64,000 nucleotides of DNA from contig NZ_MZGU01000004.1 in NCBI RefSeq assembly GCF_003111605.1, positions 496,001 through 560,000 on the forward strand. Reading direction: 5' to 3'. Position numbers and translations under genes: made by a program. Below are positions 47,235-55,730 of the stretch, piece after piece (position 1 is the first letter of the stretch; each line of letters starts with the position of its first letter). Source of the DNA: Methanobrevibacter woesei. Lineage in GTDB: Archaea; Methanobacteriota; Methanobacteria; Methanobacteriales; Methanobacteriaceae. The notes under the pieces are model-generated. The model was not told the DNA's origin, searched no databases, and worked only from the letters and a program-made list of their open reading frames with translations.

Positions 47235-48476
47235 ATGAAATATGTTGTTTTTATCCCTGATGGGTCTAGTGATTATCCTGTTGATGAATTAGATGGTATG
47301 ACTCCTTTACAGTATGCTAACACTCCAAATATTGATAAATTAGCTAGTAAAGGATGTGGAGGATTTACTAATAATGTTCCTGAAGGATTAACTCCAGGTT
47401 CTGATGTTGCAAATATGAGTATTTTTGGTTATGACCCTAATGACTTTTATACAGGTCGTGGTCCCCTAGAAGCTGGAAGCATGGGTATTGAAACTGAACC
47501 TACTGATGTAATCTTTAGATGTAACACCATAACTGAAAAAGATGGAATAATGGATGATTTCAATGCAGGCCACATCACATCACAGGAAGCTGAAGTACTT
47601 ATGGATGCATTAAATGAGTATTTCAATGAAAAATATGAAGGATTCAAAGGAAAATTTTATCCAGGTATAAGCTATAGGCATGTATTTGTATACTCCTGTG
47701 ATAATGAAGAAGATGCAAAGTTCCTTTCTAATCTTAAGACCATGCCTCCTCATGATATTGCATCTCAGAATCTAGATGAAAATACATCTGGTAAAATTGA
47801 TGATTCTTGGGGAAAAGATTTGGCATTGGAAATTAAAAATATAATGATTGAATCCCAGGAAGTTTTAAAAGACCATGAAATCAATCAAAAAAGGATTTCC
47901 GAAGGTAAAAAACCTGCTAACATGGTTTGGTTATGGGGTCAAGGTGTCACTCCTAAATTACCTAACTTTAAGGAAACTTATGGGCTTGATGGTGCTGTAA
48001 TCACTGGTGTTGACTTATTAAAGGGAATTGGTGTATTTGCAGGTTTGGATGTTATTGAAGTGCCTGGAGCTACAGGATACTTTGATACTGACTATGCAGC
48101 AAAAGGAAAGTATGCAATTGACACTTTAAAAAACCATGATTTACTTTTTATTCATGTTGAAGCTCCAGATGAAGCAGGACATGCTGGTGACATTAAGGAA
48201 AAAGTAAATGCTATTGAACAGATTGATAAACATATTGTTGGCCCTGTTTTAGATTTCTTAGAAGGTAATGAATATAAAGCAGCTATTTTACCGGATCATC
48301 CAACTCCATTGTCTGTTGGAACCCATACAAGAGATGATGTGCCAATCATAATGTATTCCTGTAATAAAGATGGAGATTCTGTGGCTGGTTTTAATGAAGT
48401 GGATGTTTGTGAAGGTTCAATTGAAAAACAGAGAGGCTGCAATTTAGTTAAACGCCTTATTAATGATGATTTCTAA
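47235..48476 (+). CDS. ApgM-like alkaline-phosphatase-superfamily protein, probable homoserine kinase
   Basis: 413 residues, in the archaeal phosphoglycerate mutase (ApgM) family. N-terminal VVFIPDGSSDYPVDELDGMTPL, EGLTPGSDVANMSIFGYDP with the phosphorylated Ser, FIHVEAPDEAGHAGD and DHPTPLSVGTHTRDDVPIIMY carry the metal ligands. The subfamily found beside homoserine and threonine genes has been proposed to be a homoserine kinase (TIGR02535). Here it directly follows hom and no GHMP-type thrB is visible, so I favour that role over glycolysis. Either is possible. Confidence 0.85.
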   Translation: MKYVVFIPDGSSDYPVDELDGMTPLQYANTPNIDKLASKGCGGFTNNVPEGLTPGSDVANMSIFGYDPNDFYTGRGPLEAGSMGIETEPTDVIFRCNTITEKDGIMDDFNAGHITSQEAEVLMDALNEYFNEKYEGFKGKFYPGISYRHVFVYSCDNEEDAKFLSNLKTMPPHDIASQNLDENTSGKIDDSWGKDLALEIKNIMIESQEVLKDHEINQKRISEGKKPANMVWLWGQGVTPKLPNFKETYGLDGAVITGVDLLKGIGVFAGLDVIEVPGATGYFDTDYAAKGKYAIDTLKNHDLLFIHVEAPDEAGHAGDIKEKVNAIEQIDKHIVGPVLDFLEGNEYKAAILPDHPTPLSVGTHTRDDVPIIMYSCNKDGDSVAGFNEVDVCEGSIEKQRGCNLVKRLINDDF

Positions 48477-48487
48477 GAGGTTTGATT

Positions 48488-49123
48488 ATGAAAGTATTGC
48501 TTTTAAATGGAAGCCCACATAAAAATGGATGTACTTACACTGAGTTATGCGAAGTGGAAAAGACTTTAAATGAAAATGGTATTGAAACAGAGATTTTTTG
48601 GGTAGGTACTAAACCAATAGCTAGTTGTATGGCTTGTGGTAAATGTAGTGAATTAGGCGAATGTGCTTTTGATGATAAAGTAAATGAATTTGTTAAAAAG
48701 GCATATGATGCTGATGGATTTATATTTGGTTCACCTGTACACTATGCAGCAGCTACTGGTCAAATTACATCATTTTTAGGAAGAGCCTTTTACTCTAACA
48801 GTAATGGTGATGGTAGTAAAGCATTTAAATTTAAACCTGCTTCAGCTATTGCATCAGCAAGAAGAGCAGGTACTACAGTAACTTATGATCAATTAAATAA
48901 GTTCTTTGGAATTAGTCAGATGCCAATCATTTCTTCTTGCTACTGGAATGTGGTTCATGGAAACACTCCTGAGGAAGTTAGGCAAGATGAAGAAGGTCTT
49001 TATATTATGAGACAGTTAGGTCGCAATATGGCTTTCTTTTTACAGTGCATTAAATTAGGGCATGAAAATGGTCTTAAAGTAGATGAATCTGAGCCAAAAG
49101 TTAAAACTAACTTTATCAGATAA
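48488..49123 (+). CDS. Iron-sulfur flavoprotein-like NAD(P)H-dependent FMN reductase
   Basis: 211 residues from ATG 48488 after AAGAGG. The flavodoxin-like N-terminus KVLLLNGSPHKNGCTYTELCE is followed by a compact Cys motif SCMACGKCSELGECAFDD, as in methanogen iron-sulfur flavoproteins with a [4Fe-4S] cluster. GSPVHYAAATGQITSFLGRAF continues the FMN fold. It is the first of three adjacent flavin-protein genes. Physiological partner unknown; oxygen or peroxide detoxification is the usual proposal. Confidence 0.85.
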   Translation: MKVLLLNGSPHKNGCTYTELCEVEKTLNENGIETEIFWVGTKPIASCMACGKCSELGECAFDDKVNEFVKKAYDADGFIFGSPVHYAAATGQITSFLGRAFYSNSNGDGSKAFKFKPASAIASARRAGTTVTYDQLNKFFGISQMPIISSCYWNVVHGNTPEEVRQDEEGLYIMRQLGRNMAFFLQCIKLGHENGLKVDESEPKVKTNFIR

Positions 49124-49189
49124 CTTTTTTTTATTTTTTTTTCACTACTTAATATTTAACTAGATTTTTATAGAGTTAAGGTGATTATT

Positions 49190-49723
49190 TTGAGTAAAAA
49201 TATTTTGATTATAGAAGGAAGTCCAAGAAAAGGCGGAAACTCAGATATATTGACTGATCAATTAATAAAAGGTGCAGAAGAGTCAAATCACAATACTGAG
49301 AAAATATATTTAACTGATTACAAATTGAATTATTGTTTAGGCTGTTATGCATGTCAAAAAGGTCCATGTGTACATGATGATGGAATGGATAAATTAATTG
49401 ATAAAATGATGAAAGCAGAGGTAATTGTTCTTGCAACACCTGTATACTTCTATTCAATGTCTGGTCAGCTAAAAACATTTATTGATAGAACTCTTCCTAA
49501 ATATGAAGAAATTACAAATAAGGAATTTTATTTAATAGCTACTGCAGCAGTAAATGAAGGATTTGCCCTAGAAAGAACCTTTGAAGCTATGAGAGGATAC
49601 TTGGACTGTTTGCCTGGTGCTCAGGAAAAAGGAACTATTTATGGTGTTAGCTCCTGGCTTAAAGGAGATGTAAAAAGAACTGTTGCAATGGAAGAAGCAT
49701 ATAATATGGGTAAAAATATTTAA
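49190..49723 (+). CDS. Flavodoxin-family NAD(P)H-dependent oxidoreductase
   Basis: 177 residues from TTG 49190, with AAGGTGATT giving good spacing; the GTG in that element (49181) is rejected. ILIIEGSPRKGGNSDILTDQL binds FMN, LNYCLGCYACQKGPCVHDDGM has three Cys that may hold a cluster, and ATPVYFYSMSGQLKTFIDRTL completes the fold. It is related to but distinct from the gene at 48488. It is followed 12 nt later by a flavodoxin. Confidence 0.85.
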   Translation: MSKNILIIEGSPRKGGNSDILTDQLIKGAEESNHNTEKIYLTDYKLNYCLGCYACQKGPCVHDDGMDKLIDKMMKAEVIVLATPVYFYSMSGQLKTFIDRTLPKYEEITNKEFYLIATAAVNEGFALERTFEAMRGYLDCLPGAQEKGTIYGVSSWLKGDVKRTVAMEEAYNMGKNI

Positions 49724-49735
49724 GGAGAAAAGCGT

Positions 49736-50185
49736 ATGGATTTAATAGCTTACTTTTCTATTTCAGGAAATACAAAAAAAGTTGCAGAAAAATTGAATAG
49801 TTTAGTGGATGCAGATATTTTTGAAATTAAAGCTAAAAAAGAATATCCAACTGAATACAGAAGTCTTGTGGATGTAAGCAAGGTGGAATGGGAAGAAAAC
49901 CAAAGACCAGAACTTGCAGAGGATATTAATATTGAAGAATATGATAAGCTATTCCTTTTATACCCAAATTGGTTTGGAACAGTTCCAATGGTTGTTGCAA
50001 CTTTCCTTGAAACTCATGACTTTGCAGGAAAAACCATTCAACCTATCTGTACCAATGGTGGTGGAGGATTAGGAAATAGTGTTTCTTTTATTGAAGAATT
50101 AACTGATGGAGAAGTTTTTGAAGGTTTGGGCATTACTTCATCACAGGTTGATACTTGTGAAGATAAATTATCAAAAATAATCTAG
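49736..50185 (+). CDS. Flavodoxin
   Basis: 149 residues, short-chain type. The FMN phosphate loop is in AYFSISGNTKKVAEKLN, with LFLLYPNWFGTVPMVVATFLETHDFAGK and CTNGGGGLGNSV around the isoalloxazine. It has GGAGAAAAGCGT upstream of the ATG. It is the third flavoprotein in the row and may serve as electron donor to the first two. Confidence 0.88.
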   Translation: MDLIAYFSISGNTKKVAEKLNSLVDADIFEIKAKKEYPTEYRSLVDVSKVEWEENQRPELAEDINIEEYDKLFLLYPNWFGTVPMVVATFLETHDFAGKTIQPICTNGGGGLGNSVSFIEELTDGEVFEGLGITSSQVDTCEDKLSKII

Positions 50186-50194
50186 GTAATAGCT

Positions 50195-50989
50195 ATGGTT
50201 CTATTTAGAGGAGATATTAAATCTAAATCTTTACAGGGAAGGACCTCAATTAGTATTGTTCTTCCAGCAGACAATATTCATTTCCTTAGAGGCGAAGAAG
50301 AGGTTGTTGAAAAGCCATATAAGACAGTATACTTATTGCATGGGCTTTTTGGAAGTGATGACATCTACTTAGCAAATACTAACATTCAAAAATTTGCTGA
50401 AGATAATAATATTGCTGTTGTAATTCCTTCTTGTGGCAATTCATTTTATGTTGATAAAGTTGAATCACATGAACTTTATGCACAATATGTAGGTGAAGAA
50501 TTGGTTGAATTTACAAGAAGTATTTTTCCATTATCTCATAAAAAAGAAGATACTGCTATTGCAGGTTTTTCAATGGGTGGATATGGAGCACTTAAATTAG
50601 GTCTGAAATATAACAATACTTTTGGCCATATTGGGGCGATTTCAGCAGCATTAATTACTGAAGATGTTTTAAACTGGAAATCTGGAGAAAAATATCTTTT
50701 AAGATCTCGTGAATTCGCTGAATCTTGCTTTGGTGATTTAGATAAAATTAAAAATAGTGACAATGATCCTAAATTTCTTATTGATAAATTAATTGATAAC
50801 AAAATGAATGTTCCAAGTATATTCATGGCAATTGGTGAAGATGACTTTTTACTGGAATTTAATAAAGATTATTATAGCTATTTAAAAGAAAAAAATATTA
50901 ATCCAACTTTTAAAATAGATTCTGGTGAACATACATGGGAATTTTGTGATGAACATATCAAAGAATTTATTAGATGGTTAAATTTTTAA
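50195..50989 (+). CDS. Putative esterase (esterase D/FrmB-like)
   Basis: 264 residues, alpha/beta hydrolase of the esterase D family. YKTVYLLHGLFGSDDIYL forms the oxyanion region, the nucleophile is in AIAGFSMGGYGALKLGL, the Asp in AIGEDDFLLEF and the His in DSGEHTWEFCDEH. It has no signal peptide. Family members act on S-formylglutathione or acyl esters; this archaeon probably has no glutathione, so the substrate is open. It follows the flavodoxin after 9 nt. Confidence 0.87.
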   Translation: MVLFRGDIKSKSLQGRTSISIVLPADNIHFLRGEEEVVEKPYKTVYLLHGLFGSDDIYLANTNIQKFAEDNNIAVVIPSCGNSFYVDKVESHELYAQYVGEELVEFTRSIFPLSHKKEDTAIAGFSMGGYGALKLGLKYNNTFGHIGAISAALITEDVLNWKSGEKYLLRSREFAESCFGDLDKIKNSDNDPKFLIDKLIDNKMNVPSIFMAIGEDDFLLEFNKDYYSYLKEKNINPTFKIDSGEHTWEFCDEHIKEFIRWLNF

Positions 50990-51001
50990 ATAACTTTATT
51001 T

Positions 51002-51901
51002 TCATTTTAATTTTTCTATTTGCTCTAGTGTTTTTCCAGTTGCTTTTTGTATTGTTTCAGTTGGAATTCCTTGTTTTAACAGTTTTTTTATTATTTTTTC
51101 TTCTCCTTGTTCTATGCCTTGCTCTATGCCTTGCTCTATGCCTTGTTCTATTCCTTCTTTAATTCCTTTTTTGATTGCTTTTTGGCGTGTTTCTTCTATT
51201 TTTTCTGCATATTTCTCTTCAATAAATTCATTTAATAATTCACTATTCATTGTAATTATCTCCATTATTTCCTTTTGTTTAGATTTGTGTTTAATGAATT
51301 TTTCTAGCAATGTTATTTGTGATGCTTTTAATATGTTTTTATTTAGCGAATCAGTTTTGATATTGTTTGTTATTTGACATACTTTTTCGAATAATGTTTC
51401 AGCTATGTTAACACTGTTCATGTAGGGGATTAATAATAAAATAGCTAAATCTTTATTGTTTATTTCCTTATTGTTTATAACTTTCTTTTTAATTATTTTT
51501 AATTTTTTGTCTCCATTGTAATTTTTCAGTGATTTTAAAATGAATTCATAATCTCCTTTTCCAAAATTATAAACATATGTTTCATTTTTAATGTTTTCAG
51601 TACACAATATTATTGTTTTAACTTTCTTTTTATAATTAATGTGTAAATTGGAGGCATAAATGTAAAATCTGAAATAATCTTCAGAGTTGGGCAGATTGGT
51701 TTGAAATTCAATATTTATTATATATTCTTTATCTTTTGTAAAGTAGGTATAATCTGCTCTATAATTGTTATACTTGTTACTTATTATTTCAGTCGGGCCT
51801 ATTTCTCCAAATTCGTCTTCGGGATTTATAATGCTACTTAAATAGGGGCCATTGATTTGAAATGCATTCTTAAAATGAGCATCATGTTCTTTTCCTTTCA
51901 T
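51002..51901 (-). CDS. Rpn-type PD-(D/E)XK nuclease family protein with GIEQ tandem repeat
   Basis: 299 residues. The N-terminal HDAHFKNAFQINGPYLSSII region, RADYTYFTKDKEYIINIEFQT with the nuclease core, and the long C-terminal helix place it in the Rpn/PDDEXK transposase-like family. Members can promote recombination or act in phage defence; most are unproven. The C-terminal helix carries four GIEQ repeats coded by a 12-bp tandem repeat at 51105-51152. It is longer and more complete at its N-terminus than the split Rpn gene at 40079, from which it also differs clearly in sequence. Confidence 0.75.
   Translation of the reverse strand: MKGKEHDAHFKNAFQINGPYLSSIINPEDEFGEIGPTEIISNKYNNYRADYTYFTKDKEYIINIEFQTNLPNSEDYFRFYIYASNLHINYKKKVKTIILCTENIKNETYVYNFGKGDYEFILKSLKNYNGDKKLKIIKKKVINNKEINNKDLAILLLIPYMNSVNIAETLFEKVCQITNNIKTDSLNKNILKASQITLLEKFIKHKSKQKEIMEIITMNSELLNEFIEEKYAEKIEETRQKAIKKGIKEGIEQGIEQGIEQGIEQGEEKIIKKLLKQGIPTETIQKATGKTLEQIEKLK
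51105..51152. repeat. Four 12-bp tandem repeats in the Rpn-type gene
   Basis: CCTTGTTCTATG, CCTTGCTCTATG, CCTTGCTCTATG and CCTTGTTCTATT are directly repeated, so copies 2 and 3 are identical and the others differ by one or two bases. They encode GIEQ units on the minus strand; the reading frame is kept with any whole number of copies. Confidence 0.9.
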
Positions 51902-52162
51902 AGCTTACCTCTAAATATATTTATTTCACACTTTTAATATTATTTAAAAAATATTTAAATTATTAAGTTATTTTTTGAATTAAAAATTAATATTTACACT
52001 ATTTTTATAAACAAAAATCAAATATTTATAGGTTAAGCAATATCTTTTTTTAAAAATTAAAATTCCAATTCATTTAAAAGTTAACTTTTTAATATAAAAA
52101 GGAAATATATGTTAAACTATTGTTTTTTAAATTAGCAGTTACAGAGGAGGTAAATTAATCTT

Positions 52163-53194
52163 ATGAAATATGCTATTGAAACTAATAATCTAACTAAAAG
52201 ATATAAAAATTTTACAGCAGTTAACTCCTTGAACTTAACAGTCCCTAATAAGACTATTTTTGGAATGTTGGGTCCTAATGGTGCGGGTAAAACAACAACA
52301 ATTAAAATGTTAACTTGTTTAATCCAGCCAACTGAAGGAACAGCTACTGTTGGAGGTTATGATATTAAAAAGAACCCTAATGAAGTTAGAAATCTTTTAG
52401 GAATGGTTCCTCAGCAAGTAAGTCTTTATAAAGATTTAACTGTTTTTGAAAATGCAGAGTTATGTGCTGATTTTTATGGAGTGGATGAGGATGTTAAATA
52501 TGACAGAATTAATGATTTAATGGAACTTGTTGACATTAAATATGCAAAAGATAAGAGAATTGGGCAATTGTCTGGTGGACAGAAACAGAAAGCTTCTCTA
52601 GTTGCAAGTTTAGTTCACAGGCCCGATATACTGTTTTTAGATGAGCCTACTATTGGTCTTGATCCAACTACAAAAAGGATATTATGGGATTTAATCACTG
52701 ACTTAAATGATAGTGGTCATACAATTATTCTATGTTCCCATGATATGCATGAGGTTGATATGCTTTGTGATAATGTTGGAATTATCAATACAGGTAATTT
52801 AGTTGCTTATGACAGTCCTCAAGGTCTTAAAGATAGCTTACTTAAACTTGAAAAAGAAGAGTATGAAAATAACATTGTTTCAGCTCTTAGTGATATTAAT
52901 GTTAATGGAGAAAATGAAATTAAATATAGAAAGATGTCATTTATCCTTAATAATTCATCAGAGAATATTTTAAAAGCTATTGGGGAAAATGAACATGTTC
53001 ATGAAATGGATGTTTCAGATAATGGAAGAATTACATTAGCTATTGATAATTTCAATGATAATGCTGTTAATAGTGTTATTAAAACTATTTCACATAATGA
53101 TGGTGTAATAACTTCTATTTCTACTGAAGAACCTTCATTAGAGGATGTATTTATAAGAACTACTTCAGAGGTTGATGAAGATGCTAGAGCTTAA
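52163..53194 (+). CDS. ABC transporter ATP-binding protein (DrrA-like exporter)
   Basis: 343 residues with GGAGGT upstream. Walker A GPNGAGKTTTIKML, signature LSGGQKQKASL and Walker B ILFLDEPTIGLDP are intact; the 70-residue C-terminal extension is typical of ABC-2 exporters of the DrrA/CcmA group. The permease gene overlaps it by 14 nt. It pumps an unidentified lipid, drug or peptide across the membrane. Confidence 0.93.
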   Translation: MKYAIETNNLTKRYKNFTAVNSLNLTVPNKTIFGMLGPNGAGKTTTIKMLTCLIQPTEGTATVGGYDIKKNPNEVRNLLGMVPQQVSLYKDLTVFENAELCADFYGVDEDVKYDRINDLMELVDIKYAKDKRIGQLSGGQKQKASLVASLVHRPDILFLDEPTIGLDPTTKRILWDLITDLNDSGHTIILCSHDMHEVDMLCDNVGIINTGNLVAYDSPQGLKDSLLKLEKEEYENNIVSALSDINVNGENEIKYRKMSFILNNSSENILKAIGENEHVHEMDVSDNGRITLAIDNFNDNAVNSVIKTISHNDGVITSISTEEPSLEDVFIRTTSEVDEDARA

Positions 53195-54374
53195 AAAAAT
53201 TAAATGGATGATTAAAAAAGAGTTTATTGTATTAAAAAGACATCCATCTCGTTTAGTTTCAATCTTAGCTTTTCCTATTATTATGATTCTTTTATTTGGT
53301 TATGGTATGGGGGGAGATTTAACTAATTTGCCTGTGGTTGTTGTAGCTCAAGATGATGGTGTATTAACAAATGCAACCTTAGAAGCAGTAAAATCAACGG
53401 ATACATTTCATGTTGAGGATATAACTACGGATGTTAATACTGCTAAAGAAAAAGTTGACTCTGGTGAAGTCAAAGCAGCTATTATACTGCCAAAGGAATT
53501 TGATAATTTTACAACAGACCAATCGAAGGCAGCAACATTATATTTAGATTCTTCTGATCAGATGGCATCTCAAGTAATCATTCCAGTTGCTCAGCAATTA
53601 TTCGCAAAAGTATCTGCAATGGCTGGAGAGTATTCCACAGCTATGGGTTCCTCAGCAGGTACAATGACCACTTCAATAACTACTGAAAATGCCACAGTCG
53701 AACCATCTATTTCTAATTCAATAGAAGATGTTCAGGAAAGTATAACTTTACACATTAACAAGATTTTCGGTGAAATTAAGTATATTGATTTCCTAGTTCC
53801 TGCTGTTTTAGGAATGACTGTTATGATGTCCTGTATGATGGGTATGGGATCTTCAGTAGCTGGAGAGCGTGAAACTGGGGAACTTGCAAGATTATTCATG
53901 ACTCCAACTTCTGTTGCTACAGTGCTTGCAGGAAAAATAGCGGGTAAATTATCAGTTGAATTTATGAGAACACTGGTTCTTTTATTTGCAGCTATTGTTC
54001 TATTTGGAGTAACTATAAAAGGAGGAATTATAAATACAATTATCGTTCTTTTCATAGGTGCTTTATGTTTCGTTGGTTTCGGAATTATGCTGTCTTCAAG
54101 AGCATCAACACAAGAGGATTACACTCAGTTAGTAATGCCCTTCTGTATGCCGATGATGTTTGTTTCAGGAGTATTTTACCCAATTGAAACAATGCCTTGG
54201 ATTTTCCAAAAAATAGCTTATATCTTCCCACTTACATATTTAAATGATGCAATGAGGGGAGTCATGATTAAAGGTTTAGGATTAGGAGATATTTGGTTAG
54301 ATTTATTAGTTTTAATAGGTTTTACTATAGTATTCTTCATAGTTGGTGTTAAAAGATTTAATAGGGATGTATAA
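53181..54374 (+). CDS. ABC-2 type exporter permease
   Basis: 397 residues from ATG 53181 (ATG 53175 is nearer the ribosome-binding site and less likely). An N-terminal membrane segment (about 18-40) precedes a large extracellular loop with VVAQDDGVLTNATLEAVKS, followed by five membrane helices and the MFVSGVFYPIETMPWIFQKI signature of ABC-2 permeases. It overlaps the ATPase gene and precedes a beta-propeller protein gene by 2 nt, so the three form one operon. Confidence 0.9.
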   Translation: MLELKKIKWMIKKEFIVLKRHPSRLVSILAFPIIMILLFGYGMGGDLTNLPVVVVAQDDGVLTNATLEAVKSTDTFHVEDITTDVNTAKEKVDSGEVKAAIILPKEFDNFTTDQSKAATLYLDSSDQMASQVIIPVAQQLFAKVSAMAGEYSTAMGSSAGTMTTSITTENATVEPSISNSIEDVQESITLHINKIFGEIKYIDFLVPAVLGMTVMMSCMMGMGSSVAGERETGELARLFMTPTSVATVLAGKIAGKLSVEFMRTLVLLFAAIVLFGVTIKGGIINTIIVLFIGALCFVGFGIMLSSRASTQEDYTQLVMPFCMPMMFVSGVFYPIETMPWIFQKIAYIFPLTYLNDAMRGVMIKGLGLGDIWLDLLVLIGFTIVFFIVGVKRFNRDV

Positions 54375-54376
54375 AG

Positions 54377-55591
54377 ATGATTTTCAATAAAAAATATTTA
54401 ATAGCAGTATTTACACTTTTATTATTAATTGCACCAGTTTCAGCCGAGTCTAATTGGTTATCTTTTCAGGGAAGTGTAGACCATCAGGCTTTTAGTGATG
54501 AAAATGCCGATTTTGTATCTAATATTTGGTTTTCTAATGTAGAATCATCTGTTCTTTCATCACCAGCTATTTCAGATAATTTCATTTACTTAATTTCAGA
54601 AGAAGGAATTTTAAAAGTATTTAATATGGAAAATGGTGATTTAAGTTGGCAATTAGATATTAACTCATCAACTTTATCTTCTCCTGTGATTAAAGATGAT
54701 CAGCTATTTGTTGGAAACAATGATGGTTTAATAGCTGTTAATTTAACTTCTCATGAAATAAGCTGGAAATTTGAAACAACAAAACCAGTTAATTCAACAG
54801 CTTTCATAAATAACGATACAATTTATGTTGGATGTGATAATGGCCATTTATATGGTTTAGATATAGATAATGGAGATAAAGTTTTAGATGTAGAGTTAGG
54901 CGGAAAAATTCAATCTTCTCCAATAATTGTAAATGACACAATCTTTGTTGGTTCAACCAATAATGAATTCTACTCTTTAACAATGAATGGGGATGAAAAT
55001 TGGATTTATACTACTGGTGACCAAATCACTTCTTCTCCTGCCTATGCGGATGGAAGAATAGCATTTGGTTCACAAGATAGCTTTAGTTATGTCCTTAATT
55101 CAACAACAGGTTCTCTTTTATGGAGTGAAGATTTAGGAAACAGTGTAAAAGCATCACCAACAATGGATATCTATGATAATAACCTATTTATTGGGTCAGA
55201 TGGTGGAAATATAACATGTTTTGACTTAAGAGATGGAACAGAAAAATGGAGCTTTAATACAGGCTCACCAGTTGAATCTACTGCAGCTATAAAGGATAAT
55301 CAAATTGTTGTTGGTTCCAATAATGGAAACATATATGTTTTAAATAAATATACTGGAATTCCTGATTTCACATATAATCCAGGAACAATACTATTTAATT
55401 CTCCAATATCTTCTTCTCCTGTTATTTATGGAGATAATGTGTTATTTGCTGATGAAAGTGGTTATCTATATTCATTTAACATAGAAAAGAATGAGGCTCC
55501 AACACCAATATTTTTCTATTACAGTTTAGCTGTTTTAATAATTGTTTTAGCTATTTGTGTTGTTGCTATTAAGAAGTATAGAAGAAAATAA
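54377..55591 (+). CDS. Secreted PQQ-like beta-propeller protein with C-terminal membrane anchor
   Basis: 404 residues. Signal peptide about 1-23 (IAVFTLLLLIAPVSA). The middle is built from seven or eight propeller blades, each with a W-x-x-x-x-G or FxGSxDG-like turn (IYVGCDNGHLYGLDIDNGDK, IFVGSTNNEFYSL, QIVVGSNNGNIYVLN). A C-terminal membrane helix (about 376-398) and a basic tail end it. It is encoded in the ABC exporter operon, which suggests a sensory or substrate-binding function outside the cell, but none is demonstrated. Confidence 0.85.
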   Translation: MIFNKKYLIAVFTLLLLIAPVSAESNWLSFQGSVDHQAFSDENADFVSNIWFSNVESSVLSSPAISDNFIYLISEEGILKVFNMENGDLSWQLDINSSTLSSPVIKDDQLFVGNNDGLIAVNLTSHEISWKFETTKPVNSTAFINNDTIYVGCDNGHLYGLDIDNGDKVLDVELGGKIQSSPIIVNDTIFVGSTNNEFYSLTMNGDENWIYTTGDQITSSPAYADGRIAFGSQDSFSYVLNSTTGSLLWSEDLGNSVKASPTMDIYDNNLFIGSDGGNITCFDLRDGTEKWSFNTGSPVESTAAIKDNQIVVGSNNGNIYVLNKYTGIPDFTYNPGTILFNSPISSSPVIYGDNVLFADESGYLYSFNIEKNEAPTPIFFYYSLAVLIIVLAICVVAIKKYRRK

Positions 55592-55730
55592 TTTTTTATC
55601 TTTTCTTATTTTTTCTTTTTTTAAAATTTAATTAGATTTTCTGTTAGGTTATAAGCAATTACTAAAATTTATATTATAGATAAATCTAATATTTTATTAA
55701 TAAATTAGAAAAAGTTTTTTTTTATTTTTA

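Noticed and set aside
51105-51152. Short direct repeats that might be a CRISPR-like array.
   Set aside because: Units are 12 bp with no spacers, and they encode an in-frame GIEQ coil; a coding tandem repeat.
50974-51162. A 62-residue ORF that overlaps the esterase end and the Rpn-type gene.
   Set aside because: It is the complement of the Rpn-type coding strand, with low-complexity Leu/Phe from the repeat region; a shadow frame.
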